A stretch of DNA of 64,000 nucleotides from Trichomonas vaginalis G3 (taxonomy: Eukaryota > Parabasalia > Trichomonadida > Trichomonadidae). The stretch is from assembly GCF_026262505.1 (NCBI RefSeq), contig NC_067203.1, forward strand, positions 10,168,001 through 10,232,000, read 5' to 3'. The stretch's first letter is position 1. Every line of letters starts with the position of its first letter. A program made the translations under genes and the position numbers. Positions 31,085 to 41,381 of this stretch are shown here, one piece after another. Below the pieces are notes generated by a model that was not told the DNA's origin, searched no databases, and saw only the letters and a list, made by a program, of their open reading frames with translations.

Positions 31085-32914
31085 TTACTGATCTTCATCA
31101 ATTTCTTCCCATTCGCAATCAACATCAGCCATTTCAGCTTTCATTGCGTTAATTCCAGACACTTCTTCCAAGTATCCGACTTCTGTTAATGCTCTGAGGA
31201 TGAAATTCCATCCTTCTTCCTTCCACTTTTTGATAATTGGTTCAGAGCAAGCAACGCAATTCTTGAAAGGCTTTCCAGCCATTGGAAGCAACTGCCATGA
31301 GTGCAAGAAGCATCTGAGCTGGTGAGGAACTGTTCCAAGAACTGAATCAGCGTCAGCTTCAGCATTTACTCCTTCTTTTGTCTGAACAATTGATGCCCAT
31401 AATTCAACACCATAAGAAGAAGCCATTGGAGCAATTCCGGGCCTTGTAACGGTGCATTGCATATCGAGTGTTCTGTCGGTCATTGTGTCTGTTGGTGCAA
31501 TGACGTCGTTGCAGAAATAACAGCCTAATCCATGGCATCCGCAGCGAACAACTGAAAAAGTGTCAAATCCTAATGCGACTGAAATGCAAAGTTTTTCATT
31601 TGCTGTGGCAAGAAGTGTTGGCAACCATCTGCTTTCTCTTGTATCGGTGAGTAGCCATGTGCAGTCGCATTCCTTGATGAGTTTATCAAGTAATTCGACG
31701 TTTTTTCGTGTCTTTTCGTACTCGTTTTTGCCTAATGGATGTCCTGGCATTGGAATCGGCATTTCGTAGTATTCTGCTTCGACATCTGGGCAAATACGCT
31801 TGAGTTCTTTAGCAGCAGCTTCACATTTGCTTCTGCCACCATCAATGCAGTCGGCAAATGTGAAAAGACTTTGTCTTGGTGGATTTGAAAATGAAACTTT
31901 TCCGTAATCAATCAAAACAAATTTTCTGACGCCCCAACCGAGTAAATAACGAGCGACATTGCATCCAAGTGTGCCACAACCAATTAACAAACACTTCTGA
32001 GCTTGTAGTTTTTGTACATCGAGTTGAGGACATAACCTCCATTTCATTAATCTTAAATTCAACGATGTTGCAGCCGTAAAGAGCTGCATTGGATCCATTG
32101 TAGCTGATAGATCAACGAAATGAGCTGTCTTCTTAGGAGTTAAGTTCCAACCTGTAAATGGAGCATCATTCAAATTAAAATCTTCGACATTGACAGTGAA
32201 TAATGCAGAATCGTAGCTTAAACGAGCGATCTTAATTGTTTTTGTATTGAATTTACGAGCAATTGCAAGAGATAAGATCTTTGCTGGCCATCCAAGATCT
32301 TGATTTGTAGATGGATCGATTAATACAAATGTTGAGTCGGATTTGGCTTCTGTAAGAGGAAGTAATGAGTTTTCTGGGCCCAAAACGTAAATCCAGTTGG
32401 AATAATTTGTTTGTTGAGAAAGATATTCAATTTCTGGAGTAACTTCTTTGCTAACGATCTTGATATTATCTAATTTCGGATTTGGAAAAGCAAAACAGTA
32501 TGTATACTGCCAATGCTTGAGATCTCCAAAAACTGTTAATGCAGATTTAAGAAGAATTGAAGGATTGTTAATCCATTCGCCTGAATTGATATTGTTGATC
32601 ATTTCGGCTTTGAGAGAAGCCATAATTCCGTTTCTATCAAGTTTCTTGAATGAAGGCTTAGTATTTGTAAGGTAAAAAGTAATTGGAAATGTGCCAAGTA
32701 CGTTCAAGAAGTGTACGTCGTGTACTTCTTTCTTTGGTTTGAATGAATCTTCATTAATGAATGCAAATGCTTTGACTCCAGCACTTCTTCCTGCTTGAAA
32801 ATAAGATATAATATCAAAAGGAGTTTCGTCAAGCATCTTATCATTCAGTTTTACCTTATTGAGCTCGTACCAAAAAGAAGGTTCAATAAGTGAGCTGATA
32901 TTTTGAAAGCTCAT
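31085..32914 (-). CDS. ATG7: ATG7, E1-like activating enzyme of autophagy, 609 aa
   Basis: Activates ATG8 (and ATG12 where present) with ATP and passes it to ATG3. The N-terminal domain ends about residue 290. The adenylation domain shows GCGTLGCNVARYLLGWGVRK, then the ATG7-specific VSFSNPPRQSLF, and the catalytic Cys487 in DMQCTVTRPG followed by APMASSYGVEL. The C-terminus (EVSGINAMKAEM...) matches the region that binds ATG8. The start at 32914 is preferred to an ATG eight codons upstream because the initiator TCAATTTTTTT lies between them. It is close to the usual size of 600-700 residues. All key residues are present. Confidence 0.95.
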   Translation of the reverse strand: MSFQNISSLIEPSFWYELNKVKLNDKMLDETPFDIISYFQAGRSAGVKAFAFINEDSFKPKKEVHDVHFLNVLGTFPITFYLTNTKPSFKKLDRNGIMASLKAEMINNINSGEWINNPSILLKSALTVFGDLKHWQYTYCFAFPNPKLDNIKIVSKEVTPEIEYLSQQTNYSNWIYVLGPENSLLPLTEAKSDSTFVLIDPSTNQDLGWPAKILSLAIARKFNTKTIKIARLSYDSALFTVNVEDFNLNDAPFTGWNLTPKKTAHFVDLSATMDPMQLFTAATSLNLRLMKWRLCPQLDVQKLQAQKCLLIGCGTLGCNVARYLLGWGVRKFVLIDYGKVSFSNPPRQSLFTFADCIDGGRSKCEAAAKELKRICPDVEAEYYEMPIPMPGHPLGKNEYEKTRKNVELLDKLIKECDCTWLLTDTRESRWLPTLLATANEKLCISVALGFDTFSVVRCGCHGLGCYFCNDVIAPTDTMTDRTLDMQCTVTRPGIAPMASSYGVELWASIVQTKEGVNAEADADSVLGTVPHQLRCFLHSWQLLPMAGKPFKNCVACSEPIIKKWKEEGWNFILRALTEVGYLEEVSGINAMKAEMADVDCEWEEIDEDQ

Positions 32915-32924
32915 TCTGATGATT

Positions 32925-32935
32925 AAAAAAATTGA
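32925..32935 (-). promoter_or_regulatory. Initiator TCAATTTTTTT of ATG7
   Basis: Lies 10-20 nt before the chosen ATG on the minus strand; it matches the initiator form also seen before the CK1-like kinase. Confidence 0.45.
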
Positions 32936-33181
32936 CACCCAGATCCGACAGTAAAAACAGAAAGTAAATTACAGTATATGGACAAACTAAGGTGGATACT
33001 CCAGGTGAAAAGTTGCTCAAGAAAATGCATAATTTTTCATTTTCAAGCTATACCTCATTGAAGTGGTAATTCGATTCAAGCGACAAAAACCAGAAAATAA
33101 CAAAACTGATCAAGCAGAACATGATGCAGAGAAGCCTGCAGAAAATAACTATGCCGATCAAACAGACTAAATATTACCTAA

Positions 33182-33442
33182 CATCCCTTTAACGGCAAAG
33201 AACATATTCGATCTCAAGAAGCCAAATCTAACATCAACAAGATCGCTAATAATACTGTAAATGCTATCAGAAATGTCCTTTTGCAAACAGAAAACGGAGC
33301 TGATTATATCCAACAAATACGAAAAAATACTCACATTGAGGTTTCGTTAGATCCTGAACAAAATTCCGCCGATGTTGTATATCAACATGCGCTAGAGGCC
33401 ATCGATAATTTGATGAGACGCTTTGGAAAAATTCTGCCCTAG
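33182..33442 (+). pseudogene. Coding remnant of unknown origin, about 86 codons
   Basis: An open stretch without a clear start that ends in TAG. Its composition is protein-like (Asn, Gln, Ala, Glu with phrases such as ANNTVNAIRNVLLQ and VVYQHALEAIDNLMRRFG), quite unlike the AT-rich spacer around it, and the sequence is locally richer in C and G. Upstream (33060-33170) another frame reads as low-complexity Glu/Asn/Asp/Ala. It looks like the 3' end of an old gene or element; no family recognised. Confidence 0.45.
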
Positions 33443-33452
33443 TGTAATGTAG

Positions 33453-33605
33453 TTGTTGTTCGCTGTCAACAAAGAGCGAGATAACATGTCTGTGATTCGT
33501 TTATGCTGAAGTTATCTGGATGTCTCTCAAATGCGGAAGGAAATACAGAAAACTTCAGCATAAGTTAATGCAGATGTGATTCTCTGGCACTTTACCGGCC
33601 AGAGA
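33453..33605 (+). ncRNA. Candidate structured RNA: three consecutive hairpins
   Basis: Within about 150 bp three stems follow one another: TCGCT/AGCGA (33460-33479 region), a perfect 13-bp arm pair TTATGCTGAAGTT (33501-33513) with AACTTCAGCATAA (33551-33563), and TCTCTGGC (33581-33588) with GCCAGAGA (33598-33605), the last followed by an A/T run. The block is less AT-rich than its flanks. It could be a small non-coding RNA, an RNA element of a dead mobile element, or DNA-level inverted repeats. Strand is assumed; no known RNA family is recognised. Confidence 0.3.
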
Positions 33606-34832
33606 ACGAATAAAAAGTTTTTGTTGTATGAAAGCTCGATCCATGCTTTATACGTTATTTTTTTATTTCCTCACACAAAATAGTTTTTAATTTTTATAAT
33701 AATATATGCTTTGTTACTTCATAATTCATCTATTTCCAAAGAGAAACGGAGATTTCTTATGTTTCTAAATTTTGGAAATTTTCAAACTTGATCAAAACTC
33801 AAAAATAAGCTGATATTATCATATAGTACATAAAATAACCTATATCCATCATATTGAAATTTTCAGAAAATCGCCAAAAAAATCGTGATTATGAAATTTC
33901 GATTTCAAAAAGTACAATTTTCTCAAAGAAAAAAGGAAAACCGATTTTTTTTGGGATTTCTTGGAGAAAAGAATCTCCTTTATCTCCTAATATAGTGCAT
34001 ATTTTCGCGTTCTGATTGCTGAAAATCGATTTTTTTGGATGCATAGAAATTACGAATCAGATGGAAAATTAGGTTTTAATAAGAAAATAGACGATTTATA
34101 AGCATACCTTGAAATTATCAAGATAAATATGAAATTCTATTTGGAGATTGAAGAAATTGGTATTTTGGATAAGACACATAAGCTTTTTCAATAATAGTAG
34201 TTCCAATTTGTTTCATCACTAGATAAAATGAATAACCGCAAGAAATTTAGAAAACGAACAATTGTTTTATTTTAGTAAAAATTTCCTGGCAACCAAGTAT
34301 GAATGGCTCTCACATCCAATTTTCCAGAAAATTATTGGAGATAGAGAAGGGAGGATAACGTAGGTCTTTCAAATCAACTTTTCATTTGAATGACCAAATG
34401 CAACCACAATGTTACTTTTCTGAAATTCTATATAAATAAATACATAAATGTATTAGGAGAGACAATTGAGTTTATATTTCAATTAAAAATGAGAACATTC
34501 GATACAATAATTTTTCTTCCAATCAATATTTCATATTCAAACAAAAACGTACTATTATCTATTCTATATTAATATTTCCAAAATTAATTCTAAATTCTAC
34601 GATAATCGGTTTCCAAACTCTTTTAATTTTGATAGTTATTGGAAATTTTTGATAACTTTATTCTTCCTTTTGAGGATTTATTCAAATTACTTCTATCTTT
34701 AATTTGAACAATACTGATACAGATGTTCATTTCATACTTTTGTAATTTTATCTCACTCAAGAAAAAATTAAAGTAAATTGTGAACTTGGTTTCAACTAAA
34801 TGGGATGCTAATTCTTTTGTTGTAGATTTTTT
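33606..34832. other. AT-rich gene-free stretch
   Basis: No supported gene. Short poly-A/T-rich segments such as AAAATCGATTTTTTT recur near 33940 and 34030. The RasGAP promoter lies at the right edge. Confidence 0.4.
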
Positions 34833-34841
34833 TCACTTTTT
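34833..34841 (+). promoter_or_regulatory. Initiator TCACTTTTT of the RasGAP-like gene
   Basis: TTTTTTCACTTTTTGTG lies about 28 nt before the first ATG of the frame at 34863 and matches the trichomonad initiator core. Confidence 0.55.
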
Positions 34842-34862
34842 GTGAATAATTTTATTTTGATA

Positions 34863-36245
34863 ATGGATCCTAAAAAGGGTACCATCCATCAAAATTCTGT
34901 TATTAATGCGAGAATTGCAACATGGTTAACAGAGGATGAAATAAAACACGCACTTTCTGCAGAGCAATTTATATCAAAGCTTAACGATACTCAAAAAGAA
35001 GAATTGAAAGTTTGCACTGATTCACTTTCTCTCTTTGAAGCATTAGATATAAATAACAGTATTAATGCATTTAACTTCATGTGCGTAAAACCACAACCCG
35101 CAAAGAGAGGAACTAGATACCTTGCTATTCTTCAAGAAAATAAAAACCTTACTGCTATTGATGTAGCCACTAATTTGGTAACTCATATCGGAACCGTAGA
35201 ACGCGTAACATCGAAGCCAAAAAGAACTTTATTCTTTAAATTGACAACGGAAAAGAAACCACGCGAATTTTCAGTGAAACATCAATTAGAATCTCTCCAA
35301 GATTGCCTGGAAGGAATTGTCAAGCCGAATAAGACTAATATTCATCCTTTAATCGTTTTACTTCAGCCGTTTATCGAATTACCCGAAGAAGTTCCAAGTA
35401 CGTTCCCAGAGCATTTCGATTACATCATCAAAGAAAGCTTTACGAAACTGATATTATCTGCCAATACGTCAATCTTGAATGCTTTACAAGATATCGCACT
35501 TCCCTCAGCAGGCACACGAAATATTGGCGATCTTATTGCCTATTTGGGTATTAATCATCATCAATTATTTTTCATCGTTAATGCTCTTTTGCCAATCTGC
35601 TTTGATAAAATCAAATCACCATCGCTTATTCTACGTGGAGAAAGTATTGTGACAAGAGTTATCAATACTACAAGAAATCACTACTGTTCCGAATATTATT
35701 CAGATTTAATTCAAAAACTTGAAGCAGCAGTAACAAGTTTGAACTCATCTGAAGAATTCCTACCAGCCGCAATTGAAGTTCTTCGTCAAAACCCACCACC
35801 TGCCATTTTACGATTATTAATGCTTTCTGCTAACAATGCTGCCAAAGAAAGATTCCCAGAAGAACCAAATGCAGGAAATTTCGCAATGTCAAATGTTTAT
35901 TTGCTCAGAGGCCTTGGTCCAAAACTCACACCAAAGAACCCAGATTTACAGCTCAAATATTCACTCATTACAATGCTTTTCAACTTTACAAACAATCCTA
36001 ACGTAGTTCCTTTCACTCCTTACCTTAGAGATTATTTATCTTCTCTTATTCAAGATATAAATTACGAGGAAATTCAGAATTTACAACCAATTCCTGACAA
36101 GGAAATAGACTCATTGCTCAAAGAGACATTTATTTTCTTCTTAACACAAAGAACACAATTTAAGGAATATCTTGAGAAACCATTCACTTATTCCAAGCAT
36201 GCAGTGCAGATTTTCTTAGAGCAATGCGTTCGCTTACTTCAATGA
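34863..36245 (+). CDS. RasGAP-domain-like protein, 460 aa
   Basis: The first ATG in frame follows an initiator by about 28 nt. Residues about 60-150 are beta-rich and could form a PH-like domain (RYLAILQENKNLTAIDVATN). The second half resembles the helical GTPase-activating fold: LILRGESIVTRVINTTRNHYCSEYYSDLI parallels the 'RxNSLATK...YL' block, and FAMSNVYLLRGLGPKLTPK...LQLKYSLITMLFNFTNN parallels the 'FLRFINPAI...L..K.LQNLAN' block. The arginine finger cannot be assigned with confidence. It probably stimulates GTP hydrolysis by a Ras-like GTPase, or is a RasGAP-fold scaffold. Assignment is by eye only. Confidence 0.65.
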   Translation: MDPKKGTIHQNSVINARIATWLTEDEIKHALSAEQFISKLNDTQKEELKVCTDSLSLFEALDINNSINAFNFMCVKPQPAKRGTRYLAILQENKNLTAIDVATNLVTHIGTVERVTSKPKRTLFFKLTTEKKPREFSVKHQLESLQDCLEGIVKPNKTNIHPLIVLLQPFIELPEEVPSTFPEHFDYIIKESFTKLILSANTSILNALQDIALPSAGTRNIGDLIAYLGINHHQLFFIVNALLPICFDKIKSPSLILRGESIVTRVINTTRNHYCSEYYSDLIQKLEAAVTSLNSSEEFLPAAIEVLRQNPPPAILRLLMLSANNAAKERFPEEPNAGNFAMSNVYLLRGLGPKLTPKNPDLQLKYSLITMLFNFTNNPNVVPFTPYLRDYLSSLIQDINYEEIQNLQPIPDKEIDSLLKETFIFFLTQRTQFKEYLEKPFTYSKHAVQIFLEQCVRLLQ

Positions 36246-36758
36246 AATAATTCACCCCTTTATCTTTAATTTTTTTCACTACTTTAAAGATATTTGTTTT
36301 AACTGCAAATATATTTAAATTGTAATAAACATATTAATTATAACTTATTAACTTTATCCTTTTTTTTTGAAGATTTCAAAATGTGATAAATGACTTGTGT
36401 TTCGGGACAGCTGTTGGACTCGTATGGTTAAGACAATTCATTAGTGCGACGTAGTTCCAAGGCCATCATTGATAATTCATCATTTTCAATATGATGACAT
36501 AGATCACAGATTATTGCCTTTCTCTCACACTTTTCATTAATATAAAAATTGAGTCAATAGAACAAGCTTCATATATCTCATTAATATCCAAAATAATCAA
36601 TTTTTCAGGGTAAAATCTTATTCATTTGAAGTGTTTCTTATAAAACTGAAAATATATAAAATACAATGATATCTAGTAACATATTTTATTAAAAAAACAT
36701 ATTTTTTTTTTCTTATACTCTAATAGAAATTTATTCAATCAATTCAAGGTCTATACTC
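36246..36758. other. Convergent spacer
   Basis: AT-rich except for a more mixed block at about 36400-36475 (around CGGGACAGCTGTTGGACTCG). I could not fold it into a tRNA or match it to a known RNA. No gene seen. Confidence 0.35.
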
Positions 36759-37058
36759 TTACAAGTCTGGTTTGGTATTGTATTCTTCGGGAATTGGTCT
36801 AGTATGTATTTTAACTACTGAAGATAGTGGAACTATTACCATATGCATTGGTCTAATTTGATCACGGAAGTATTCGTCTGCTTTTGTAAGAACAAAGTTA
36901 CCGAATTTATCGAAAGCTGTAAACGTTCCAACATAAACTCTTTCGTCGTTTAATTCTAATCTCAGCTGTGTGTTGAGGAGATCCATAACTTCCTTAACAG
37001 CACCAGTTGGGTGTTCAGGAAGATGAAGAATACTCGGAATATATTCGCAGCCACTCAT
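36759..37058 (-). CDS. LSM-domain protein, LSMD1/NAA38-like, 99 aa
   Basis: An Sm fold with both Sm motifs: LRLELNDERVYVGTFTAFDKFGNFVL (Sm1) and MHMVIVPLSSVVKIH (Sm2). The Sm1 end FGNFVL and the loose Sm2 resemble LSMD1/NAA38, the auxiliary subunit of the NatC N-terminal acetyltransferase, more than the canonical ring LSm proteins, whose Sm2 has an RG pair that is absent here. A divergent Lsm8 or Lsm1 is the alternative. The ATG at 37058 is the first in frame; upstream codons lack one. A short acidic/proline tail follows the fold. Confidence 0.75.
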   Translation of the reverse strand: MSGCEYIPSILHLPEHPTGAVKEVMDLLNTQLRLELNDERVYVGTFTAFDKFGNFVLTKADEYFRDQIRPMHMVIVPLSSVVKIHTRPIPEEYNTKPDL

Positions 37059-37399
37059 TTTAAAAGGAACCTGATTTATCAAATCATTCCCCCAACATTT
37101 TATAAGAAACTCCGATTGATTCAATACTTAGTGCAAACGTATGATTGTAAGCATATTTCATATATCATGTATTAACACTATACTTTGAAAAGAGTTATAA
37201 AATATGATCAGCTAGCATCTCCATGAAATACATGAAAAATAACCGATACCCTGGCAAACTGTCAATAAGTCAGCTGTATTGATGAACAATTATACCTATA
37301 TGGACGAAAGTTAAAATTCATTTCTTCAGAAACTAAAAATTGAAAATACTTAAGTACGTTACTATATTATATTTACATAAACGCTAATATTTTACAATT
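37059..37399. other. Spacer upstream of the LSM gene
   Basis: AT-rich; nothing recognised. Confidence 0.35.
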
Positions 37400-38638
37400 T
37401 CAAACATTTTTATTTTCTAATTCGATTAATTTTTCATTTAATATTGCTGCTTGATTCGTAATATCATCAAGCTTAGCTTGGAGATCAGACACTCTCTTAT
37501 TCATGAACTCTGTATGCTCATTAGTAATGTTTGTCGCTTGCTTTTTCTGTTCAAAGTAATTTTTAACCATTTCTTCAAAACTATCAAGCGAAATGTAAGC
37601 ATTCTTCATAAGATAATATTTATCTTTAAGAGGGCCCATAGTACTGCTTATTCTTTTGATTCGAGAATCATAATCCTCAATTTCTTTTGCAGCTTTCTCC
37701 ATTTCGGACTGTGCCTCTTGTACATTTTGTTGTATCTCTTTGTTGTTGTCTTTTATCTGTTGAATTTGAGATTTCAAAGCTTTTAATTCTTTTACGTGTT
37801 CAGGAGTGAAATCAGCTTCAGAAAACGTGAAATTTAGATCTGTATCTCCATCTCTTGGTGAGGTTGGACTTAAATCGAACTCTCTGGAGCTTCCTCCTCT
37901 TGGAGATCTGATAACTATTGGAGAATCAATGTTTTGATTCAAAAAGTATTCAAGATCTTCGCGTTCTTCTTGTAAACGGTCAAAATCTTCTTCTAAAGCT
38001 TTGTATTCAGCGGAAATCGAACCAAGTTTTTCTGATTCTTTTTTAATTGAATTGATTTCACTCTTTAATGACTGTATTGATCTGTATTTTGATGAAGAAA
38101 TATGTGTATCTGGCTTTTCCTTTCTTTGTTGCAAGGTTTTTCTTGTTAAAGCTTTTACTTTTTTGTTTGTATTCTCTAGCAGCTCATTATAAAACGGAAG
38201 AAGCTTATTTATTCTCCTTTCGGCTGCATTAGACCCGCCTGAGAACAGATCTGCGACATATATGCAATCATCTTTGTCAAATTCACTTGTAAGAGTATTT
38301 GTTAAGTTAACTGCATCCATGAAAATCTGTTTAAGTGTTTCACTTGGAAAATATCCATATGAAAAAACATCAACTTCGTAATTCTGATTTCTCTGAAAGG
38401 TTTTTGATAAATCATATATCTGTTCTTCAATTTCAATCGTTTTTGAATCAACTTTTTCAAATAATGGCTTTAGTTTTTCTTCAATTTCTTCGTAATTCTT
38501 TTTTGCATCTTGAAATGATTCTCTAGTTTCAATTTCAAATCTACTTTTCCGTATCATCATGTTTAGAGTTTCATCATCCATCATGGAAATCAGTTTAGTA
38601 TTTTTGTTGATTTCACTCCATGATGGAATGCTCGACAT
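37400..38638 (-). CDS. Coiled-coil protein of unknown function, 412 aa
   Basis: The start at 38638 follows an initiator by about 13 nt. A short N-terminal segment (IPSWSEINKN) is followed by helix-rich sequence. Heptad-like coiled coils run about 45-85, 160-240 and 275-410, and a globular stretch about 85-140 contains the motif DVFSYGYFPSETLKQIFMDA. A Ser/Arg/Pro-rich linker (SPRGGSSREFDLSPTSPRDG) near residue 250 carries SP sites that could be phosphorylated. The layout recalls cytoskeletal or kinetochore structural proteins, but no family is recognised. Confidence 0.8.
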   Translation of the reverse strand: MSSIPSWSEINKNTKLISMMDDETLNMMIRKSRFEIETRESFQDAKKNYEEIEEKLKPLFEKVDSKTIEIEEQIYDLSKTFQRNQNYEVDVFSYGYFPSETLKQIFMDAVNLTNTLTSEFDKDDCIYVADLFSGGSNAAERRINKLLPFYNELLENTNKKVKALTRKTLQQRKEKPDTHISSSKYRSIQSLKSEINSIKKESEKLGSISAEYKALEEDFDRLQEEREDLEYFLNQNIDSPIVIRSPRGGSSREFDLSPTSPRDGDTDLNFTFSEADFTPEHVKELKALKSQIQQIKDNNKEIQQNVQEAQSEMEKAAKEIEDYDSRIKRISSTMGPLKDKYYLMKNAYISLDSFEEMVKNYFEQKKQATNITNEHTEFMNKRVSDLQAKLDDITNQAAILNEKLIELENKNV

Positions 38639-38640
38639 CA

Positions 38641-38654
38641 ATATAATAAAATGA
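38641..38654 (-). promoter_or_regulatory. Initiator TCATTTTATTATAT of the coiled-coil gene
   Basis: Minus-strand TTTCATTTTATTATATTG runs directly into the ATG region; it fits the TCAYTWY core (TCATTTT). Confidence 0.5.
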
Positions 38655-39396
38655 AACAAACCAATTCGGATATTGATTTACATATGAAGGAGATTGTAAT
38701 ATTCAGTCCCACAGTGAATTTCAGAATATATTAAAAATGTTATATATATATTTTTAGGAATTAACTTTCATTTGGTCAGATAGCTTTCATTTCATTTAGG
38801 AAGCTTATATCATTATATCCAAATGCATGACATATTTAAATTATCATGATGTTTAAATCAAAATGTTATTATAAGTAATTGAACAATGCATGAACCCAGA
38901 AATCCTCTTATCTCGCACATTACCTTAATCATACAAAAGTGAATCAATGATCAAAATTCAATGCTTTTTTTCCTTAAGTAAGGGTGATATTTCTATGCTA
39001 GATTGTTTTGAGTGCTAGTATCTTATCATCTGAAGAATCAAATAAAACTTGCATATTGTAATATCTACATGCATATACTAAGCAGTGTAGAGAATACATT
39101 TATATTGAATATAAAATGTTTTGTTCATTTTAGTGAAGTCTTTAGGCGCTTAAATTTTTTAAATCAATGAAACACAAATATTATTATTACCATAACGATT
39201 ACTCTAAATCATCTTTATGAACTGTCAAAGGGGAATAAGAAATCATATTCATCGCGTGCAAACCTTTCAATTCACTCAAATTTTGAGAAACAGACGCGAA
39301 GAATATGATTTAAAGTTCAAGAGGAAGAGCTTTGAATGTAAAAATATTTAATTGATTTTTTATAAGAAAATAACATCAGCAAAAAAAAAGTTTATT
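38655..39396. other. AT-rich spacer with a CTCAAATTTTGAG palindrome
   Basis: No gene recognised. The palindrome CTCAAATTTTGAG near 39275 is a variant of the one near 1895 and 19313. Confidence 0.4.
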
Positions 39397-40968
39397 TTAA
39401 ATCTTTTCATAGAAAAGAATTGAAGCATCAGGATTAACAATTTCATTCTTATTGATTACAACAGTTGCAGTATTATCAGCGTATATCCATGAATCATCAG
39501 GCAACCTTATAGCTGCCTTGTACTGGCCACTTTCTACATCACCCTGATGGAAAATAACCGCTGTCAAACAATAAACAGCATCAGTTGTAGAAACGAAAGC
39601 AGCAGATTTCAGTTCGAATGGGAATCTTACGAATGTTGTATTCTTATTCTCAAGGATTCCTTCAACAGTTACTCTCTGCAAGTTGATAATCATGACATCT
39701 CTGGCCGACTGAACTGTCTGGAACTTCGTCATATTCGACAATTTTCCACATTTAGGACATTTCATTTTGTCAGCTCCTGAATATTCTGTAGGCAGTGCAA
39801 AGCTGGCTATGCAGTCTTCCAGGCGTGTATCATCTGTTTGCTTAGGAATAGGGACTGTCAACATGTCAACGAACTCTCCAAAATCTGTAAATTGATGGCA
39901 ACTTTCGCATTCAAGAGATCCGTGAGTTTCGACAAACAAAAGGTCGGAAATCTTGCTATCCTCTTCATGGAGAAGGTCCTTGTGGAGAGCATTGATGATA
40001 AGGGAAACACCATGCTCCGCAAAGCGCACATCTGAAGTTAAAGCAAATTCTTCAAAACGACGATAGACAAAATTGACAAAAGCGTCAAAAGAAACTCTTT
40101 CGTCGGTTGGTTTAGCTAGATCTCTGAAGATCTTACGTACAAGAGCTGTGGTTCTGCCTCCACTACTCGTTGGATCTGATTTGTTGATGAATTTTGGTAA
40201 TTCTGGATCAAACATTAATTCTCGGACTTTATGAAGGGAATAGAGACATAAAACTGGAAGGCAGATATGGCCAAAGCCTACATCATATGATAATGAATGG
40301 AATGTAGATGTTTTGTGGTTTTCCATCTTGATAATTTGAGGAGGTCGCTTTGTGGCTTCTTCTGTAATGACTAAATGCCATAAACCGGCCTTCGTAGTAA
40401 TAACTTCTGATATTTTTGATGAATTGCTAATTTCCTCTTGACAGGAAGGATCAAAAAGAGTATAATCTTGATTTGGAATATCAAGCTTCTTACAGAGCAA
40501 TTTTTTAATAGGGCCGACTTTCCAGTTTCCTTCTACATGCTTCCTGAATGTTTTTCCTTGAAATTCTATTTCGATTGGGATTTGATCGATTAATATTGTT
40601 GGTTTGTTAGATTTTGGATTTAAAACGTAGTTTCTAGTGATTTTTGGACCGCCTTGGAAGACTTTAATTAATATATTCCATCCATCAAGTGTGACGACAG
40701 CGTAATCGACACCAAATTGTTTTGAATTTTCTAATTTTCCGTTCTTGCAAAGCTTATGGTTTGGAATTGGACCAGGGTAATCAATATCAGGTGAATTTAG
40801 CCAAAAAACAAACGATTTGAACCATTCAGCTTCAACTAAAGCGACAAGTTGTGGCTGATGAGAGGCATTTAAGCGAGTGAATAGATCCTTTTTGGCTCTT
40901 AACATTGATCGAGCTTGCTTTTCTACTTCCGCAGGGTCGACAAGGTAAGAAAGTGATAACTCGCTCAT
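39397..40968 (-). CDS. USP4/15-like ubiquitin-specific protease homologue with degenerate active site, 523 aa
   Basis: A DUSP-like domain at about 45-120 (EAEWFKSFVFWLN, PGPIPNHKLC, GGPKITRNYVL) and a ubiquitin-like segment (about 125-200) precede a C19 peptidase core. The core keeps paired zinc cysteines (CESCHQF; CPKCGKL) and the final beta strands. The Cys box is rewritten: GFGHIC (231-236) stands where GNTC is expected, so Cys236 may remain but the Asn that stabilises the oxyanion is gone. The His box reads GQY (481-483) where GHY is usual, so the catalytic His is Gln. It is probably a ubiquitin-binding pseudo-protease rather than an active deubiquitinase. No frame breaks. An initiator sits 3-13 nt upstream. 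Confidence 0.85.
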   Translation of the reverse strand: MSELSLSYLVDPAEVEKQARSMLRAKKDLFTRLNASHQPQLVALVEAEWFKSFVFWLNSPDIDYPGPIPNHKLCKNGKLENSKQFGVDYAVVTLDGWNILIKVFQGGPKITRNYVLNPKSNKPTILIDQIPIEIEFQGKTFRKHVEGNWKVGPIKKLLCKKLDIPNQDYTLFDPSCQEEISNSSKISEVITTKAGLWHLVITEEATKRPPQIIKMENHKTSTFHSLSYDVGFGHICLPVLCLYSLHKVRELMFDPELPKFINKSDPTSSGGRTTALVRKIFRDLAKPTDERVSFDAFVNFVYRRFEEFALTSDVRFAEHGVSLIINALHKDLLHEEDSKISDLLFVETHGSLECESCHQFTDFGEFVDMLTVPIPKQTDDTRLEDCIASFALPTEYSGADKMKCPKCGKLSNMTKFQTVQSARDVMIINLQRVTVEGILENKNTTFVRFPFELKSAAFVSTTDAVYCLTAVIFHQGDVESGQYKAAIRLPDDSWIYADNTATVVINKNEIVNPDASILFYEKI

Positions 40969-40970
40969 TG

Positions 40971-40981
40971 ATAAAAAGTGA
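40971..40981 (-). promoter_or_regulatory. Initiator TCACTTTTTAT of the USP-like gene
   Basis: Minus-strand TGTCACTTTTTATCAATG: the initiator lies immediately before the ATG, giving a very short leader typical of trichomonads. Confidence 0.6.
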
Positions 40982-41381
40982 CAAATGTAGAAAAAAAGCT
41001 AAACGAGCATTACACGAACTCAAATGTTTGAAGTGTATTGATTGCGTTTCGCACAAATTCTCAAAATTTAAAGATTGCGTAATAAGATAACTTTAAAATT
41101 TGGAAATTCCTCATCCAGGATGTACTAATACTACTATAATCTATTCTATAGATTCAGTTTGTATAATTTATGATGAAAAATAGCTTCAATATCAATTTTA
41201 CAACATATTTTCACTAAAAAAAGGAACAAATTCCTCTTCAATCCTTTCCATGCCATTAAAGATACTAGGATCACGCTAGAAGTATGAGTGAATCTTTGAA
41301 AATACAATCTCTTGTGACATAACATCAATTTTTATATTAATTGAAATAGCTCTATGAATATTTTGAGAATTACTCTCTCAA
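40982..41381. other. Divergent spacer
   Basis: AT-rich region between the USP-like gene and the GT61-like gene. Nothing besides the promoter of the former. Confidence 0.4.

Noticed and set aside
36400-36500. Possible tRNA or snoRNA in the spacer
   Set aside because: No cloverleaf or T-loop, and C-box-like ATGATGA without a matching D box.
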